Under the pieces are notes generated by a model, which saw only the letters and a list, made by a program, of their open reading frames with translations, was not told the origin of the DNA and ran no database searches. DNA of 64,000 nt from Gonatopus flavifemur (Eukaryota; Arthropoda; Insecta; Hymenoptera; Dryinidae): positions 21,344,501-21,408,500 of the forward strand of contig JAFFJZ010000009.1 of NCBI GenBank assembly GCA_018340375.1. The letters run 5' to 3'. Position numbers and translations under genes: made by a program. Positions 9,331-21,177 of the stretch are shown one piece after another. Position 1 is the stretch's first letter, and each line of letters starts with the position of its first letter.

Positions 9331-11640
9331 CGTGTCCGATCCCACGGCGACGGAACTGCACCCGATGTTGGCGGCGGTGATGACGATGATGATGTCGAAG
9401 ATCCAAGGATCCTGTTCCGCTGCCTCCTCGTTACCGCAAGACGCCAGCCCTGCCGGTCTGCGAAGGGATCACCGTCCTCGTCGCTTTATTACTACATCCA
9501 CTTTCGAGTATCTCAATGTCTCGGCCTTCCGATTTTCGTCCCTGGACGAGGTGAGCGGCATGTTCGGAATCTTGCGGACCATCAATGATAATTGGGAATC
9601 AAAACCGTGTGTGACTGTGAGAAAAGCCCATAGTTCAAGACCCTTGCAACACTACTTGCCAGAGCGCCTATTTCAGCCCTGCATACTCATTTGACAGAGG
9701 TCCATGCTCTTTCACAGGCGCTCCTGAGCTCTATCCGCCCCTTCCTCCAGGAACGCCGGATATCGGCCTATATGATTCCAACGTGCTGAAATCAGGGAGG
9801 GCCGTGAGGAGACTCGTCATTGTCTCTTCGTTTTCGATTTCGTTAGCGGGGACCACACAGTCTCACGTTATCAGGCCATTGCGCACTATAACTTTTGCTA
9901 TCACTTTTCCACGCGCTGTTTGCCTCATAGTCAACCGCGTTCGCTTTCTGGTTTAGTGAAGTTGTCGAATACGTCTACAAGACTTCATAGTTCGTTGAAT
10001 ATTATTAACGTTGTTGTTAATTGGTTCAGTTGGTGATTAAAACTATTTATTCCAACGGAACAAGAATGAGTGAACGTTTTCCTTCTCTTTCATAGTAACC
10101 CGCTTCCCGTTCGTTTCGGCACGAGCCACGTGGAGCATGAACGGCATGCTTCATCGTTGATCCTAACGATCGTACGTCAATTATTTCCATCTCGCACTGT
10201 GAGGCGAACGAAATAAATCACAAATACTGTATGAGAGAGAACGGTGGAAAATTCTATGACTTCATCAGTTACCCGTCATTGAAGGTTCCAAATCTTCAAT
10301 ATCCAACAGAAAAAAACATTCACTACTGAATTTCCAATCCTCATGAGGGATGCCACACACTGAGGGAAATCCCTGAAGACAAAGCAATAGAAACACCTCG
10401 ACTGAATATTTCAATGACAAATCCTAGAGTTTGATCGAACCGGCCAAGAGAGTGCGGTTGATTGATCAAGTATGTTCTCATATTCAATTGTTTTTGACAC
10501 TTACCTCCCTCTGAGACGTATGTTTCTTGAGAGGAAAAGGTGACTGTCATTCTGTTTTGAATCATTACCTAGGTCATCAAATCCGTACAATCTACAAGGA
10601 ATTCTCATCCACAGTTCATCAAATTGATCAGAATATCGGAATCTCAACCGGTAACTCATTCGAGCAGGCGATGACTGTACGAATCGAATCAACGATGCTT
10701 TCTTCTCACAGCGGAGTCCTCGGGTCCAAATCCAAAGAAATCTGGCGTCAACTCTGTACAACGCATATGGACCACCTTGCTCGGAGAGTGGAAGAGAAAT
10801 CCGACCATTTCCTAATCCCTCAATGACAAACAAAGACACCTCAACCCAACCACTCTATCTCACCCTTTGAACGAAGGGACAAAAAACACACAGAAATGCA
10901 ACAGAAGAGTGAGAATGAAAGAATAAATCGGAAGACGGCAGAGAAAAAACAAGGCGAGCTCCACAACAAAAGAAGAGGGGGAAAGAAGTCAACATAAAGA
11001 AAGGACAAAAGATGGCAACAAAGAAACCAAAGAAAAAAGAAATGCTCATACGTGTCTGGTAAGACGAAGGAGGAGATGAGGGTAACCCATCACCACTTCT
11101 TCTACTGTCTGAGAAACCAAACAGCGTAAGTATAGAGGGAAGGAATGAGTATCCAGAGAAGAAGTAGAAGGTCCTTGAATTGATGAAGAACATTTACCAA
11201 AAAGAATTAGACGAAGATTCCCTATCGAAATATCATTCCTTCCCAGACACGGGGAATCAATTTCGATGAGTTGACACTGGAACCTTGCCAAGAGAAGGGA
11301 TTGTGATGGCAAGTAGGCTCAAGATGAGTGCTGACGGTTATCCGCAACAAACAAAAACGAATTCTCAAATTCGTGAACGGACTCCCTTATTATCATGCTG
11401 GGCTCAGGAATACATAAGCAAATGGTTGTATTTTGCCTTGAACCCTCCTCCTGCAAGAATGTACAGTTATGTGTGCAGACATACATACAATACATGCAAT
11501 GCAAATGAACTCAACACTGGAGAATGGAAATGTTGTGAATTATGGTAATCGAATCCAAGGAGGAGGAAGGAGATTGAAATAGGGAAAAGGGGGAATACAC
11601 ACTGCTAAAAATCTCTCAAGATCATAAATGTGTATGTATG
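9331..11640. other. no recognised gene
   Basis: Apart from the possible 5' end of the R2-like element up to about 9700, I see no conserved coding sequence. Between 10340 and 11330 both strands carry overlapping open frames of 60-112 codons with no recognisable motif, and these look like chance frames in purine-biased DNA. Confidence 0.4.
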
Positions 11641-11659
11641 CGTAAATGTATATATTCAT

Positions 11660-12030
11660 ATGGGGCATTCCATACCGAATCGGCGACGTTTTGAGGTCAC
11701 CCCCTACGATGTTTTTCGGAAATTTTCATGTTTTTGAGATCGATGAAAAACGGTTCCATGAATTTTTCCAGATTTTTTTGGCTACCCGTTTCCGAGATAC
11801 CGATTTTTTCCAAACGTCGAGGTTTTTTTCTTCAAATGCTCATAACTTTGTGGAAGATACACCAATCGGGCTGTTTTTGTCTAAAATTTTCGTTTTCGTA
11901 TGTACTTTGAAGGAAGGAATACGTTTTTGTTCTTTATGAATTTCGTCATCGTTTATTTTGAGTTTCAAGCAAAAAAACCGTTTTTTCGGAATGTATGCCC
12001 CCTCCGATTTTCTTGAATAGATTCTCAACC
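11660..12030. repeat. possible DNA-transposon end, right partner missing
   Basis: The stretch opens with GGGCATTCCATACCGAATCG right after a TA-rich run, in the style of a TA-inserting element end, and continues as T-rich DNA. I found no matching inverted end before element A starts at 12531, so it is a relic at best. Confidence 0.25.
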
Positions 12031-12530
12031 AACTTGGATAAATTCAAGAAATTTGGAGACTAGTCCGATCGTGGACAAACGTTCCGTTCTAATTCTTTTC
12101 CCAATGAAAAAAACTTGTTAGTTTTTCCCAACTGTTATCTTTCGACTTGATTTGACCAATACACATTTTGAGATCGGTCTATTTAGCTGCTACGAATTTT
12201 TTTCTCAACACTCCGCCTCCCAGAATATACAACTCTTTGAAGTTTTCCTTCTCATACAGTGAATTAATTTTGAAAATTAACCAAGAACTACTACTACTGA
12301 GAACTACTCATGAGTCATCTTTATAACCTGAGAAAGGTTGATGGATGGTATTATTGATAATGAATTCATCCGTATTCATACCCCAAAGTGATGAGCAATA
12401 TTAGTTTTTTTCACGCTGAAACAATTTGTGAATTTCAGATTCATTCGAGCTTGAGTACTTTTCAATAACATAATTCTGATCCAGCCAGCATCAGAATATA
12501 CTAAACGAATATTCGGAATATATATATATA

Positions 12531-14553
12531 CAGGGTGGGGCATTTAAAGTGTCGCGGGCGTTTTTTCCAAAAATAAAATGAGATACGAGAAAATTTTTCG
12601 GACAAAAATTGTAGGGTATCGAGGGGGACATCCGATGGTGGCCTTGGCTTTGACCTCAAATCTCATCTTCAAGGGCATTCTGAGGTCAACTCTTGTTTTT
12701 TAAATAGCATCTCATATTTTTTACTGCAGATTTGGATTCTAGGTCAAAAACCAAGAAACTTTTGTCTGGACCATTTTCCTGAAATCCGCAAAGATGGCGC
12801 TCTAATCGATATTGTTCCATACTGAATCTGACATTAGAATAACTCGAAAACAAAGGGTCTTGGAGGAGAATGTTTCGGACAAAAGTTGTCTGATTCCAAG
12901 GGGACCCCTTGAACTGAAACGGAGGTGATGGGGTATAACAGACAAAACACAACACATTTCAATCGTCTACATCACTTGGATAATTTTAATGCAGTAGATG
13001 CTCAAAATGATGGCCTTCGACTTTTATACACATTTCAAAACGTTTTACAAAAGATTGCTGAACTCGTGCTAAAATATCTTCATTGATGCTCGCGCATGCA
13101 TTGATGATTCGTTGACGCATATTCTCAGGTGTAGTCGGTGCTTGTTGATGAACTGTATCTTTTATGTATCCCCATGGAAAAAAATCTGGAGAAGTAAGAT
13201 CCGGAGAACGGGCAGGCCAATGAACTGGTCCACGACGTCCTATCCATCGTCCAGGGTAATCTCTGTCCAATATTTCTCGAGCTGTGACTGCATAATGGGA
13301 TGGACAACCATCGTGTTGATACCACATATTCAATCGTTCCTGAATAGGTATGTCTTCAAGTAATGTTGGAAGTACTTGATCTAAGAAATGTCTGTACTTC
13401 TCTCCATTTAGCGTATCTGCAATGAAGTACGGTCCAATTACTCGAGATCGAAAAATACCACACCAAACATTCACAGCCCATTGTCTTTGATGCTCTACTT
13501 GACGTAACCATCTTGGATTTTCTGTCGCCCAGTAATGCATATTATGTCGATTTACTTGACCATGATTGGTGAACGTCGACTCATCAGAAAATAATATGTT
13601 GATGAAGTTGTTATTGTGCATTTGCGCTAGACCCCATTTGTACACGATTTTCGAAATCATCACCGTGAAGGTCTTGATGCAAACAGATGTGATACGGATG
13701 GAATTTGTGACGTTTCAGTATTCGAAGAACACTTCTTCGAGAAATTCCCGAATGGAGTTCAATTTCACGAGAGCTCACGTGTGGATTATTGGCGACTGCA
13801 GCTAGTACATTAACTTCCGCATTTTCTCCGCTAACAGTTCTCATTCGATGTCGTTTTTCCCTTGTAACACTTCCCGTTTCTGAGAATAATTTTGTAATGC
13901 GTTGAAAATACCTAATGGATGGCGTTGTTCTTTCAGGAAATCGTTCTGCATACAAGTCATATGCTTGTCTGGGGTTCTTATGCACTTTACCGTAAATGTA
14001 GATCATATCGATCTTTTCAGAAACCGTGTATCGGATATCCATGATTTTCAATTTGTCATAAACCAAGTAATAATCAAATGTAACTGACAAACTGACTTTC
14101 AAAATCGTGAATTTTCACTGAACCCCGTCGTTTGTTTACATCGCGTGAGCTCTGAATGGTGGTAATGTAGACGATTGAAATGTGTTGTGTATTGACAACT
14201 TTTGTACGAAACATTCTTTTGCAAGACCCTTCGTTTTTGAGTTATTCGAATGTCAGATTCAAAATGGAACAATATCGATTAGAGCGCCATTTTTGCGGAT
14301 TTCAGGAGAATGGTCCAGACAAAAGTTTCTTGGTTTTTGACCTAGAATCCAAATCTGCAGTAAAAAATATGAGATGCTATTTAAAAAACAAGAGTTGATC
14401 TCAGAATGCCCTTGAAGATGAGATTTGAGGTCAAAGCCAAGGCCACCATCGGATGTCCCCCTCGGTACCCTACAACTTTTGTCCGAAAAATTTTCTCGTA
14501 TCTCACTTTATTTTTGGAAAAAACGCCCGTGACACTTTAAATGCCCCACCCTG
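12531..14553 (-). mobile_element. DD41D mariner-like element A
   Basis: A 2.0-kb element with inverted termini (CAGGGTGGGGCATTTAAAG left; its complement, ending CACCCTG, right) between TA dinucleotides in a (TA)n tract. The inverted repeats are unusually long, about 440 bp left (to about 12971) and 390 bp right (from about 14166). The transposase lies between them on the minus strand. The right end is 16 bp from the start of element B. Confidence 0.85.
12986..14102 (-). pseudogene. DD41D transposase of element A, one frameshift
   Basis: Two frames (14102-13611 and 13663-12986) join by one frameshift near 13650. The N-terminal part carries the DNA-binding helix-turn-helix region (RYTVSEKIDMIYIYGK, then SGISRRSVLRILKRHKFHP). 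The C-terminal part has the catalytic triad: SDESTF (first Asp), YQHDGCPSHY (second Asp) and SPDLTSPDFFPWG (third Asp). I count 41 residues between the second and third Asp, which is DD41D, as described for rosa-type mariner relatives. It is otherwise full length. Confidence 0.75.
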
Positions 14554-14569
14554 TATATATATATATATA

Positions 14570-16604
14570 CAGGGCGTCCCATTTGAAACAGGACAGCTGA
14601 ATAACTCTTCAGGGAATGGAGGGGGAAAAAAATTGTTCAGATAAAAGTTGTAGGGTTCAAAGGGGGCCATAAGATGGTGACCTTGAATTTGACCTTGAGG
14701 TCAATTTTGAGCATAAATGATGGTCAAAGTATGTTTTTTCAAACGGAAAACCCTACGTTTGACCTCAGAAATGGAAAGAGCGGGGAATTTTACGTCCGAA
14801 TATGTCAACATATCAGGTCATTTAGAGGTCATTTGAAGGTCAAAAAACCATTTTCTATGGATCTTCACGGAAAAGCCTCAAACGAGTTGTTTCTCTGACC
14901 AAAGTTATCAAAGTTAAAGTGAAATCCCACGTTTCGACCTTGAATTCGACCTTGAGAACGATAATGAATGCCAAGTTTGAAACAATAATTGAGAAATTAT
15001 TTATTTCTCCAGTTCGTCGTTTTATAATTACAGATGGCACAAATCCGTTGATGGGTAAGACACACTTATTGCAGGGGATGTTCGAATTGACCGCCATTTA
15101 CTTCAATACATAACTCCAGCCGGCGTCGAAAGTTTCCAAGAACAGACTGAAAAACTTCTGCACGAATATTCGCAATTGCGTATCTGATGCGTTGTTGTAG
15201 ATCCACAGGTGTTGTTGGTCGGTTGGTATAAACGACATTTTTTACGTAACCCCACAAATAAGAATCTAGAGGGGTGAGATCAGGAGATCTTGCCGGCCAC
15301 AGTACAAATCCACCTCGAACAATCCAACGATTGGGGAAAAGGATATTTAGATAATCCCTCACACATCGAGCAAAGTGTGGTGGTGCACCGTCTTGCTGAT
15401 ACCACATCATCTGCCTAGTTGCTAATGTCACATCTTCCATGAGAACTGGTAATTCATCCTGTAAAAACTGTAGATAATTAGGATCGTTAACAGTTCCATC
15501 AAAAAAATACGGCCCAATAACTTGATTGTCTAGAATTCCACACCAAACATTTATACTCCACCGATGCTGATGATCAACTTGATGAGTCCAGTGCGGGTTT
15601 TGCGCTGACCAATAGTGGCTATTGTGACGATTTGACAAGCCAGTACTTTGAAACGTTGATTCATCACTGAAAAGAACATATCGAAAGAAATCGGGCGCTT
15701 CGTTCAACCTCTGTAAAGCCCAATGGCAAAAGTTAACCCGATTCTGCATATCTTGTTGAGATAATTCTTGGGTCAGTGTGATGTGGTACGGATGATATTG
15801 AGCAGCTTGTAGAATTCTGTGTGCCGTACTGCGTGGAATACCCAAATCGCGTTCAATATCACGTAAACTAACATGAGGATTCATGTGTATTATTGCTAAA
15901 ACAGCAACGCATCGAGGGTCGTTAAAGTTGAAACCTTGATTGTTTCGGCGTTGACCAATCCTTCCTTGTCGACAATTTCTTTCAACTTGGCGAATGACTT
16001 CTGGAGAAGGATGATGCTGCCGATCTCCAAACCGCTCTCTGTACAATCGTGACGCTCTTTGATACACTCCGCGACACTCACCCAAGATCATTAAAATATC
16101 AACACATTCGTTAGGTGAATAAACCATTTTGAACCCGCACTTACACCGTAAACGATGAAAACTTCTGAATGATCATTTTCGTACTGATATGGAGAATAAA
16201 CTCTGAAGGTTAGTTCTGTTTACTTTCAATTCAAGGTCGAAACGTGGGGTTTCACTTCAACTTTAATAACTATGGTCAGAGAAACAACTCGTTTGAGGCT
16301 TTTCCGTGAAAATCCATAGAAAATGGTTTTTCGACCTTCAAATGACCTCGAAATGACCTGGTATGTTAACATATTCGGACGTAAAATTTTCCGCTCTTTC
16401 CATTTCTGAGGTCGAACGTAGGGTTTTTCATTTGAAAAAACATACTTTGATCATCAATTATGCTCAAAATTGACCTCAAGGTCAAATTCAAGGTCACCAT
16501 CTTATGGCCCCCTTCGAACCCTACAACTTTTATCTGAACAATTGTTTTCCCCCTCCATTCCCTGAAGAGTTATTCAGCTGTCCTGTTTCAAATGGGACGC
16601 CCTG
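14570..16604 (-). mobile_element. DD41D mariner-like element B, complete
   Basis: A 2.0-kb element from CAGGGCGTCCC to GGGACGCCCTG, flanked by TA (14568-14569 and 16605-16606). The inverted repeats are about 377 bp (14570-14947 and 16228-16604) and well matched, with repeated AAGGTCA/TGACCT words inside. It carries an uninterrupted transposase frame. The left end lies next to element A and the right end touches the LTR of the next element. Confidence 0.88.
15066..16127 (-). CDS. intact DD41D transposase (element B)
   Basis: A 353-codon open frame of full length for the family. It starts MVYSPNECVDILMILGECRG (N-terminal helix-turn-helix domain of the DUF4817 type), then DLGIPRSTAHRILQAAQYHP (second HTH). 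Catalytic motifs are FSDESTFQSTG, YQQDGAPPHFA and SPDLTPLDSYLWG, with 41 residues between the second and third Asp. It would bind the long inverted repeats and cut and rejoin DNA at TA sites. No stops or shifts and all three acidic residues are kept, so it could be functional. The stop lies just inside the left inverted repeat. Confidence 0.85.
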   Translation of the reverse strand: MVYSPNECVDILMILGECRGVYQRASRLYRERFGDRQHHPSPEVIRQVERNCRQGRIGQRRNNQGFNFNDPRCVAVLAIIHMNPHVSLRDIERDLGIPRSTAHRILQAAQYHPYHITLTQELSQQDMQNRVNFCHWALQRLNEAPDFFRYVLFSDESTFQSTGLSNRHNSHYWSAQNPHWTHQVDHQHRWSINVWCGILDNQVIGPYFFDGTVNDPNYLQFLQDELPVLMEDVTLATRQMMWYQQDGAPPHFARCVRDYLNILFPNRWIVRGGFVLWPARSPDLTPLDSYLWGYVKNVVYTNRPTTPVDLQQRIRYAIANIRAEVFQSVLGNFRRRLELCIEVNGGQFEHPLQ

Positions 16605-16606
16605 TA

Positions 16607-16985
16607 TATATATATAATAGACTTATGCGAATCCCAAAGAATGGACAGGAATTCCAAAATATTGACTCAATTTGCGTTTCTCTGTGGAAACAAAAGTTCT
16701 ATTCACATTATATACAAAATTCATTACTAAAATTCAACGTAACTGTGAAAACAAAAGAAACAACATTTCAAGTCTCCATTCAATTCCAAAAGTACAATTC
16801 GAAAATATTCAATTTCAGATGATCAACGAAGTATATACACCTTGTGGATTGTTCACTTTCACTACCATAATATCTCGTATCTAACAGTTACGTGTTTTCT
16901 CCACTGAGCGGTAGCCTCTGTCCCTTACGCGGTAGAATTCGAATCAAAGGAAACGACGACAGTTGTATCAGTGTCTTGATTTCCT
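16607..16985 (-). repeat. 3' LTR of gypsy-type element
   Basis: It matches 21178-21592 along its length, sharing for example ACAGTTACGTGTTTTCTCCA and the GCGGTAG doublet. It lacks a short block present in the other LTR (near 21405-21440). The exact ends are uncertain because both outer sides are TA-rich insertion junctions. Confidence 0.75.
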
Positions 16986-17041
16986 TTCCATCTCCTCCCC
17001 CAGGGAAGAGAACAATTGTCGTGAAGATCGAATGCAATCGT

Positions 17042-17236
17042 TCAGTGATTTTGTTCCCACGCTGGAGTCAGTTTAGTGATGTGAAAAAGATTTGATTCAG
17101 TTTTTCCGTGTCCAGTGTCAACTTCATAAATTGGATTGGAAATTTCCTTCAATATTTTGTATGGTCCAATTCTCAACTCGTCCAATTTTTCCTGTTTAAG
17201 CGATTTCGGTTCTCCACATGAACTAAACTCCCGCAT
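17042..17236 (-). pseudogene. integrase C-terminal GPY-like domain
   Basis: Contains KLDELRIGPYKILKEISNP and ends ITKLTPAWEQNH, the GPY/F module that follows the integrase core in Ty3/gypsy elements. It is one frame away from the integrase core, so a frameshift lies near 17225. Confidence 0.6.
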
Positions 17237-17999
17237 CTAATTTGATCTCCTCCCTGTGTAGATCGAATAGTTTCTTATTATAATCGTGTGATTTTTTTGT
17301 ATTTTCCAATGCAATTTTCCTATCTCTTTCCAGATCTTCGTTTGTACATCTTGGTTTCAGTTCTTGTGGTAGAATATTCACATTTCCGCCCTCTAATGAA
17401 TATTTTGGAGCAAACTTTGTTGTCGTATGTTCCGTCTCGTTATACTTTTCCACACATTCTTGTGCAATGGTTGTCCATGCTGTTTTCTTATCACCGTCCT
17501 TTATTTCGCATCTTATTTTATCAACCAGAGTCTGGTTGAGCCTTTCATCCAGGCCGTTAGAAAATGGTGCATCGACAGCAGTGGAAACCATTTCAATATT
17601 CTTTTCCTCCAGGAATTTCTCAAATTCTTTCGAATTTATCCCAGGATATTGGTCTGTCAAGACCATGCCTATGTTCTGATTTTGTGTTACCTTTTCCACT
17701 AGTTTAATGAAATCATTGGCGATTTGGGTTTTTGAAGTTGAAGTGTGGGCGTATCTTGTGGAATGATCTACCAGAAGATGCAGGTATTCTTGTGTGGATC
17801 GGGTACCTCCGAAGCCTCCAATGGTGCCAATGGATACAATTTCAAATGGGTATGTCGCTGGTCCCAAATGTGACATCAGCCCATAATTAGATTTTTTCCT
17901 TGATTTATTCTTTATGCAGATGTGACGATTATCACACAGTGCTTTTATGTTGGTAACAATATTCTTTGCCGAGTAAAGTGGTGTGATTTTTTTCAACAT
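17223..17999 (-). CDS. integrase core, LTR element
   Basis: The 258-codon frame carries the zinc-binding HHCC region (its first histidines lie upstream of 17999, in frame past the stop near 18111) and the DDE core: VSIGTIGG, LVDHSTRYAHT, LTDQYPGINSKEFEKFL, and FSNGLDERLNQTLVDKI with the glutamate. It would join element cDNA to chromosomal DNA. It shares phase with the RT frame, so pol was one frame now cut by nonsense codons. Confidence 0.75.
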   Translation of the reverse strand: MLKKITPLYSAKNIVTNIKALCDNRHICIKNKSRKKSNYGLMSHLGPATYPFEIVSIGTIGGFGGTRSTQEYLHLLVDHSTRYAHTSTSKTQIANDFIKLVEKVTQNQNIGMVLTDQYPGINSKEFEKFLEEKNIEMVSTAVDAPFSNGLDERLNQTLVDKIRCEIKDGDKKTAWTTIAQECVEKYNETEHTTTKFAPKYSLEGGNVNILPQELKPRCTNEDLERDRKIALENTKKSHDYNKKLFDLHREEIKLDAGV

Positions 18000-18110
18000 C
18001 TGTGTTCTTCCTAAATGGCAGTAGGGGTTATGTACATCTTTTATCAGTTTCTTGCTAGCGTCTTCTGATAGGAGGATTTTATCTTTTCTTTTTGACTTCT
18101 TATAATAGAT

Positions 18111-19271
18111 TTAATTTCTCAATTTCAGTGTACTTTTGTTTTTCTGCAAGTCTGCATTTGCATTCTCATCCCGTTTCATATCCTTGAGGGTAATCAAATT
18201 TACTATTTCAAGAGCTTCATCTGAATTGCCGTCAGGTTCCAGGACAGGGTTTCTGCTTAGGCAGTCAGCTTCTTGATTGGATTCCCCTTGGTTGGATTTT
18301 ATTTTGAAATTGTACTGCGATGAGTAGTACGTTAGATCGCCCAATTCTTCGTCTGTTCTGGCTTTCATGTTCATATTTTCCAGCGGTTTGTGATCTGAGT
18401 AAACTACAAATTCTCTTCCAATCAGCCACTGTTGCCAGTACTTTACCGCTTCTTTTATTGCCAAACATTCCAGGTAGATTGCTTTCTTTTTCTGTGACGA
18501 TTGAGTTAATTTTTTCGAAAAGTATGCCACTGGCTCACTATCCCCGTTACCATGATATTGTTTCAGCACAGCCCCTACTCCTTTGACGCACGCATCTGTG
18601 AAAATTTCGATGGGTAGATCTGGATCAAAAATTTTTAAAATTGGTTCTGAACGAAGCAGCGATTTCATCATATCAAATGATTCCTGACATTCTCTCGACC
18701 AAACGAATTTCACGTCTTTTCTCAATAAATTGTGTGAAGGATCTAAAATAATTGCAATGTGTGGAACGAACTTGCGATGATAATTCATTTTCCCCAGGAA
18801 CTGCCGTACGTTCTTTCTTGTTTCCGGGATTGGAAAGTTTCTCACGGCACTCAGGTGATCCTTGAGTGGTTTGACTGTATTATTCTCTAATATGTGTCCC
18901 AAATATCCCACCGAATTTGCTGCAAAAGTGCATTTAGAGAATTTTAGTCTAAATCCTTCACTCAATACTGCCTGCAGCAGTTCTGATAAATGCAATGAAT
19001 GTTCTTCAAATGTTTCAGAAAATATCAGGATATCATCGATGTGATTGACCGCGAAATGTGAAAGCCCATGTTTTCTGATTATATTACTCAGTATCCTTTG
19101 GAAAATGGCTGGAGCCGTCTTCAGACCAAATGGAAGGCAGGTCCATTGGAAATGGCCTTCTTGGGTTACAAATGCAGTTTTTTGTCTGTCTTGTATTTTT
19201 AAAGGGATTGACCAGAATGCTGAGTTTACATCCAACGTAGAGAAGTATTGACAGTTCACGGTTTTCATCAT
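18111..19271 (-). CDS. reverse transcriptase and RNase H, LTR element
   Basis: Polymerase motifs: FSTLDVNSAFWSIPL (first Asp), LPFGLKTAPAIFQRI, and HIDDILIFSE (active-site pair), then VGYLGHIL. RNase H follows with IFTDACVKGVGAVL, EAVKYWQQWLIGREFVVYSDHKPL split over two blocks, and EADCLSRNP. The frame continues upstream to 19500 through two stops near 19303 and 19275. Compared with complete elements only point nonsense changes are seen. Confidence 0.8.
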   Translation of the reverse strand: MMKTVNCQYFSTLDVNSAFWSIPLKIQDRQKTAFVTQEGHFQWTCLPFGLKTAPAIFQRILSNIIRKHGLSHFAVNHIDDILIFSETFEEHSLHLSELLQAVLSEGFRLKFSKCTFAANSVGYLGHILENNTVKPLKDHLSAVRNFPIPETRKNVRQFLGKMNYHRKFVPHIAIILDPSHNLLRKDVKFVWSRECQESFDMMKSLLRSEPILKIFDPDLPIEIFTDACVKGVGAVLKQYHGNGDSEPVAYFSKKLTQSSQKKKAIYLECLAIKEAVKYWQQWLIGREFVVYSDHKPLENMNMKARTDEELGDLTYYSSQYNFKIKSNQGESNQEADCLSRNPVLEPDGNSDEALEIVNLITLKDMKRDENANADLQKNKSTLKLRN

Positions 19272-19502
19272 TCAGTCTTCTATTAATGGAAACGGTTGTT
19301 GTTAAGGAACCACAATTTTATTGAGTTCTCTGGAATCTATACATAGCCTTGATTTTTGTTGTTCTTTTTTATATACCAAAGTTACTGGAGCAGCAAATGG
19401 GCTGTATGATTCTTCCATCAAGTTTTTCTCCAGTAGCTTTGCTATTTGGCTTTCAATTCCTTTTTTGGCTTCGATGATACATGCGTATGGTCTTTTGTAA
19501 CA

Positions 19503-19700
19503 TTATTTATCCACCATCAAGTCTATGTGAGCTTCATATTCCTTCACCGTGCTAACATCGTATTTATCTCTAGCAAATGCTGGTCTATATTTATCGATTA
19601 GCTTGTCGATTTCTACTTGTTGATCTACGGTTAAATGATTTATTTGTATTCCAAACCCATTAGCATGTATATGTTGATTGAAATTCATTTCATAGCTCAC
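19503..19700 (-). pseudogene. RT N-terminal region, LTR element
   Basis: In phase with the reverse transcriptase. It contains LIDKYRPAFARDKYDVSTVK, the usual stretch between protease and the RT fingers of gypsy-type elements. It ends at a TAA at 19503, after which the RT fingers (with SRLCIDSRELNK) continue in the same frame. Confidence 0.6.
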
Positions 19701-19826
19701 CTCTACGTTAGTTTTCCCTTTTCCTGCTGCTTTAGCATATGAAGGTTTTCCATTTTCTTGTGTGTCACCTGGGAAGTCAGGAACATTGACACTCTGTTTA
19801 TTTTTAGTTCCAATATCTGGACTACC

Positions 19827-20243
19827 TTAATTTTTCTCGATGATTTTATCTTCAGTATGTTTGTTTTCAATAGGATTGTCTGATTGTGTTATCCTCAGAT
19901 CTTCGTTTTGAATTAGTTTAAATTTCTTTATACAATCTAACCCAATTAAGAAATCATAGTTAAAATTTTCATTGTGCACGACAAAGATTTCCATGTTGTT
20001 TTCGATGTTGAAGATTTTCATTGTCAATGTGACCGTGCCGTCAGTTTTTCCTGTACCATTAATTGTCCTCAAGTTCAATGTTTTCAAATCATCTAGTTTC
20101 TTTTGCTTGATTGTTAATAATTTCGCATTGATTAATGACACATTTGCTCCTGAATCATCAATTCCAGTGGTTTCCAAAGTGTCATTATTAGTAACTTGAT
20201 TTTGATTAGTGGTGGCACAATCAGTTTTTCGGAATATTTCCAT
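19827..20243 (-). CDS. retropepsin-like protease, LTR element
   Basis: The DDSGANVSLINAKLL motif near residue 30 is the aspartic protease active site (D-S-G), and FLIGLDCIKKF near residue 105 is the conserved Gly-Leu-Asp segment. It is in the same phase as RT and integrase. It would process the Gag-Pol polyprotein. A TAA at 19827 separates it from RT. Confidence 0.65.
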   Translation of the reverse strand: MEIFRKTDCATTNQNQVTNNDTLETTGIDDSGANVSLINAKLLTIKQKKLDDLKTLNLRTINGTGKTDGTVTLTMKIFNIENNMEIFVVHNENFNYDFLIGLDCIKKFKLIQNEDLRITQSDNPIENKHTEDKIIEKN

Positions 20244-20305
20244 TCAGTTCAACTTCCAGTTCCGAATTATTGATAATCCCCAATTGTTCACCTTTCTGAT
20301 TCTTC

Positions 20306-21142
20306 TCATCTTCCCTTCTGAACCAGCATAGTTCTTGTAACCAGTGTTTTATTGATTTCCAACAGTAATCTTCCTTTTTTCACTGCATATTCCAATAAGG
20401 AACCATTTATGTATTTGAACTCAATAGCGTACCTCACTGGAGTCCATCCTTCATCCGCATAAGTATCGCAGAAAATTTTTTTCCACTGTTCCCAATCAGA
20501 ATTTAGTGTATGTTTTATTAGCATTGAACTGTACCAATCAGTGCATGATCCTTCTGAAAATAATCTCAATATTTCGATTTCATTCCCATTCTGGTTTATT
20601 TGTAGTCTCTAACATTCCTTTTCAAAAGTCTGCATCCACTGTACAACATTACTGTTCTTACCTGCGAATTTCTCTATCACGAATTTTTCTGATATTTTCT
20701 TCAGATTTTGAACTTCAGGTCTTGGTTGCTCTCGTGTTCTTGTTGAAGTATATTGTTCCAAAATTTGGTTCAATGCATCTGCTGAAATACCAGCAGTAGA
20801 TTATTCCAACTGCTTTGTTTCGGTGTCTTGAAATTTTTCTCCCAGTATTTGGTCCTCGAATTGCATGTTACCTGCATCATCTATATATTCTTTCAAAGTG
20901 GTTTCATCTAAAGCCATCCAAACTCTTCTTGAAGCATTTTTTTTCAATGACTTTAGGGTGTTTTTCACTTTCGTGAATGTTGGATGATTTTTCAGCATCT
21001 CGTGATGATCAATATGTTGAAGTTCTGCTGGCATAATGAATACCTCACTTTCTTCTGTCTCAATTGTGGTTACGGTGATCACGTTTGTTTTATTATCATC
21101 TTTCGATCCTTTAAGCATGAATTCAAATCTCAACTTCTTCAT
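20306..21142 (-). pseudogene. gag region of LTR element, broken
   Basis: Two frames of the same phase (21142-20801 and 20569-20306) sit where gag should be and are one frame off pol, as is common for gag-pol. The first is acidic and ends DTETKQLE; the second carries DWYSSMLIKH and NSDWEQWKKIFCDTYADEGW, the kind of Trp-rich segment seen in gypsy-type capsid proteins. No zinc knuckle is visible. Stops at about 20801 and 20605 break it. Confidence 0.5.
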
Positions 21143-21177
21143 TTTGGTTTGGAATTATTTGCAGAAATGTTGTTCTA

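Noticed and set aside
7163..9694. Several plus-strand open frames of 70-147 codons
   Set aside because: Shadows of the GC-rich R2-like reverse transcriptase on the minus strand; high GC leaves other frames open.
10340..11330. Overlapping open frames on both strands as possible host exons
   Set aside because: Compositionally biased, no conserved motif and no convincing splice pattern.
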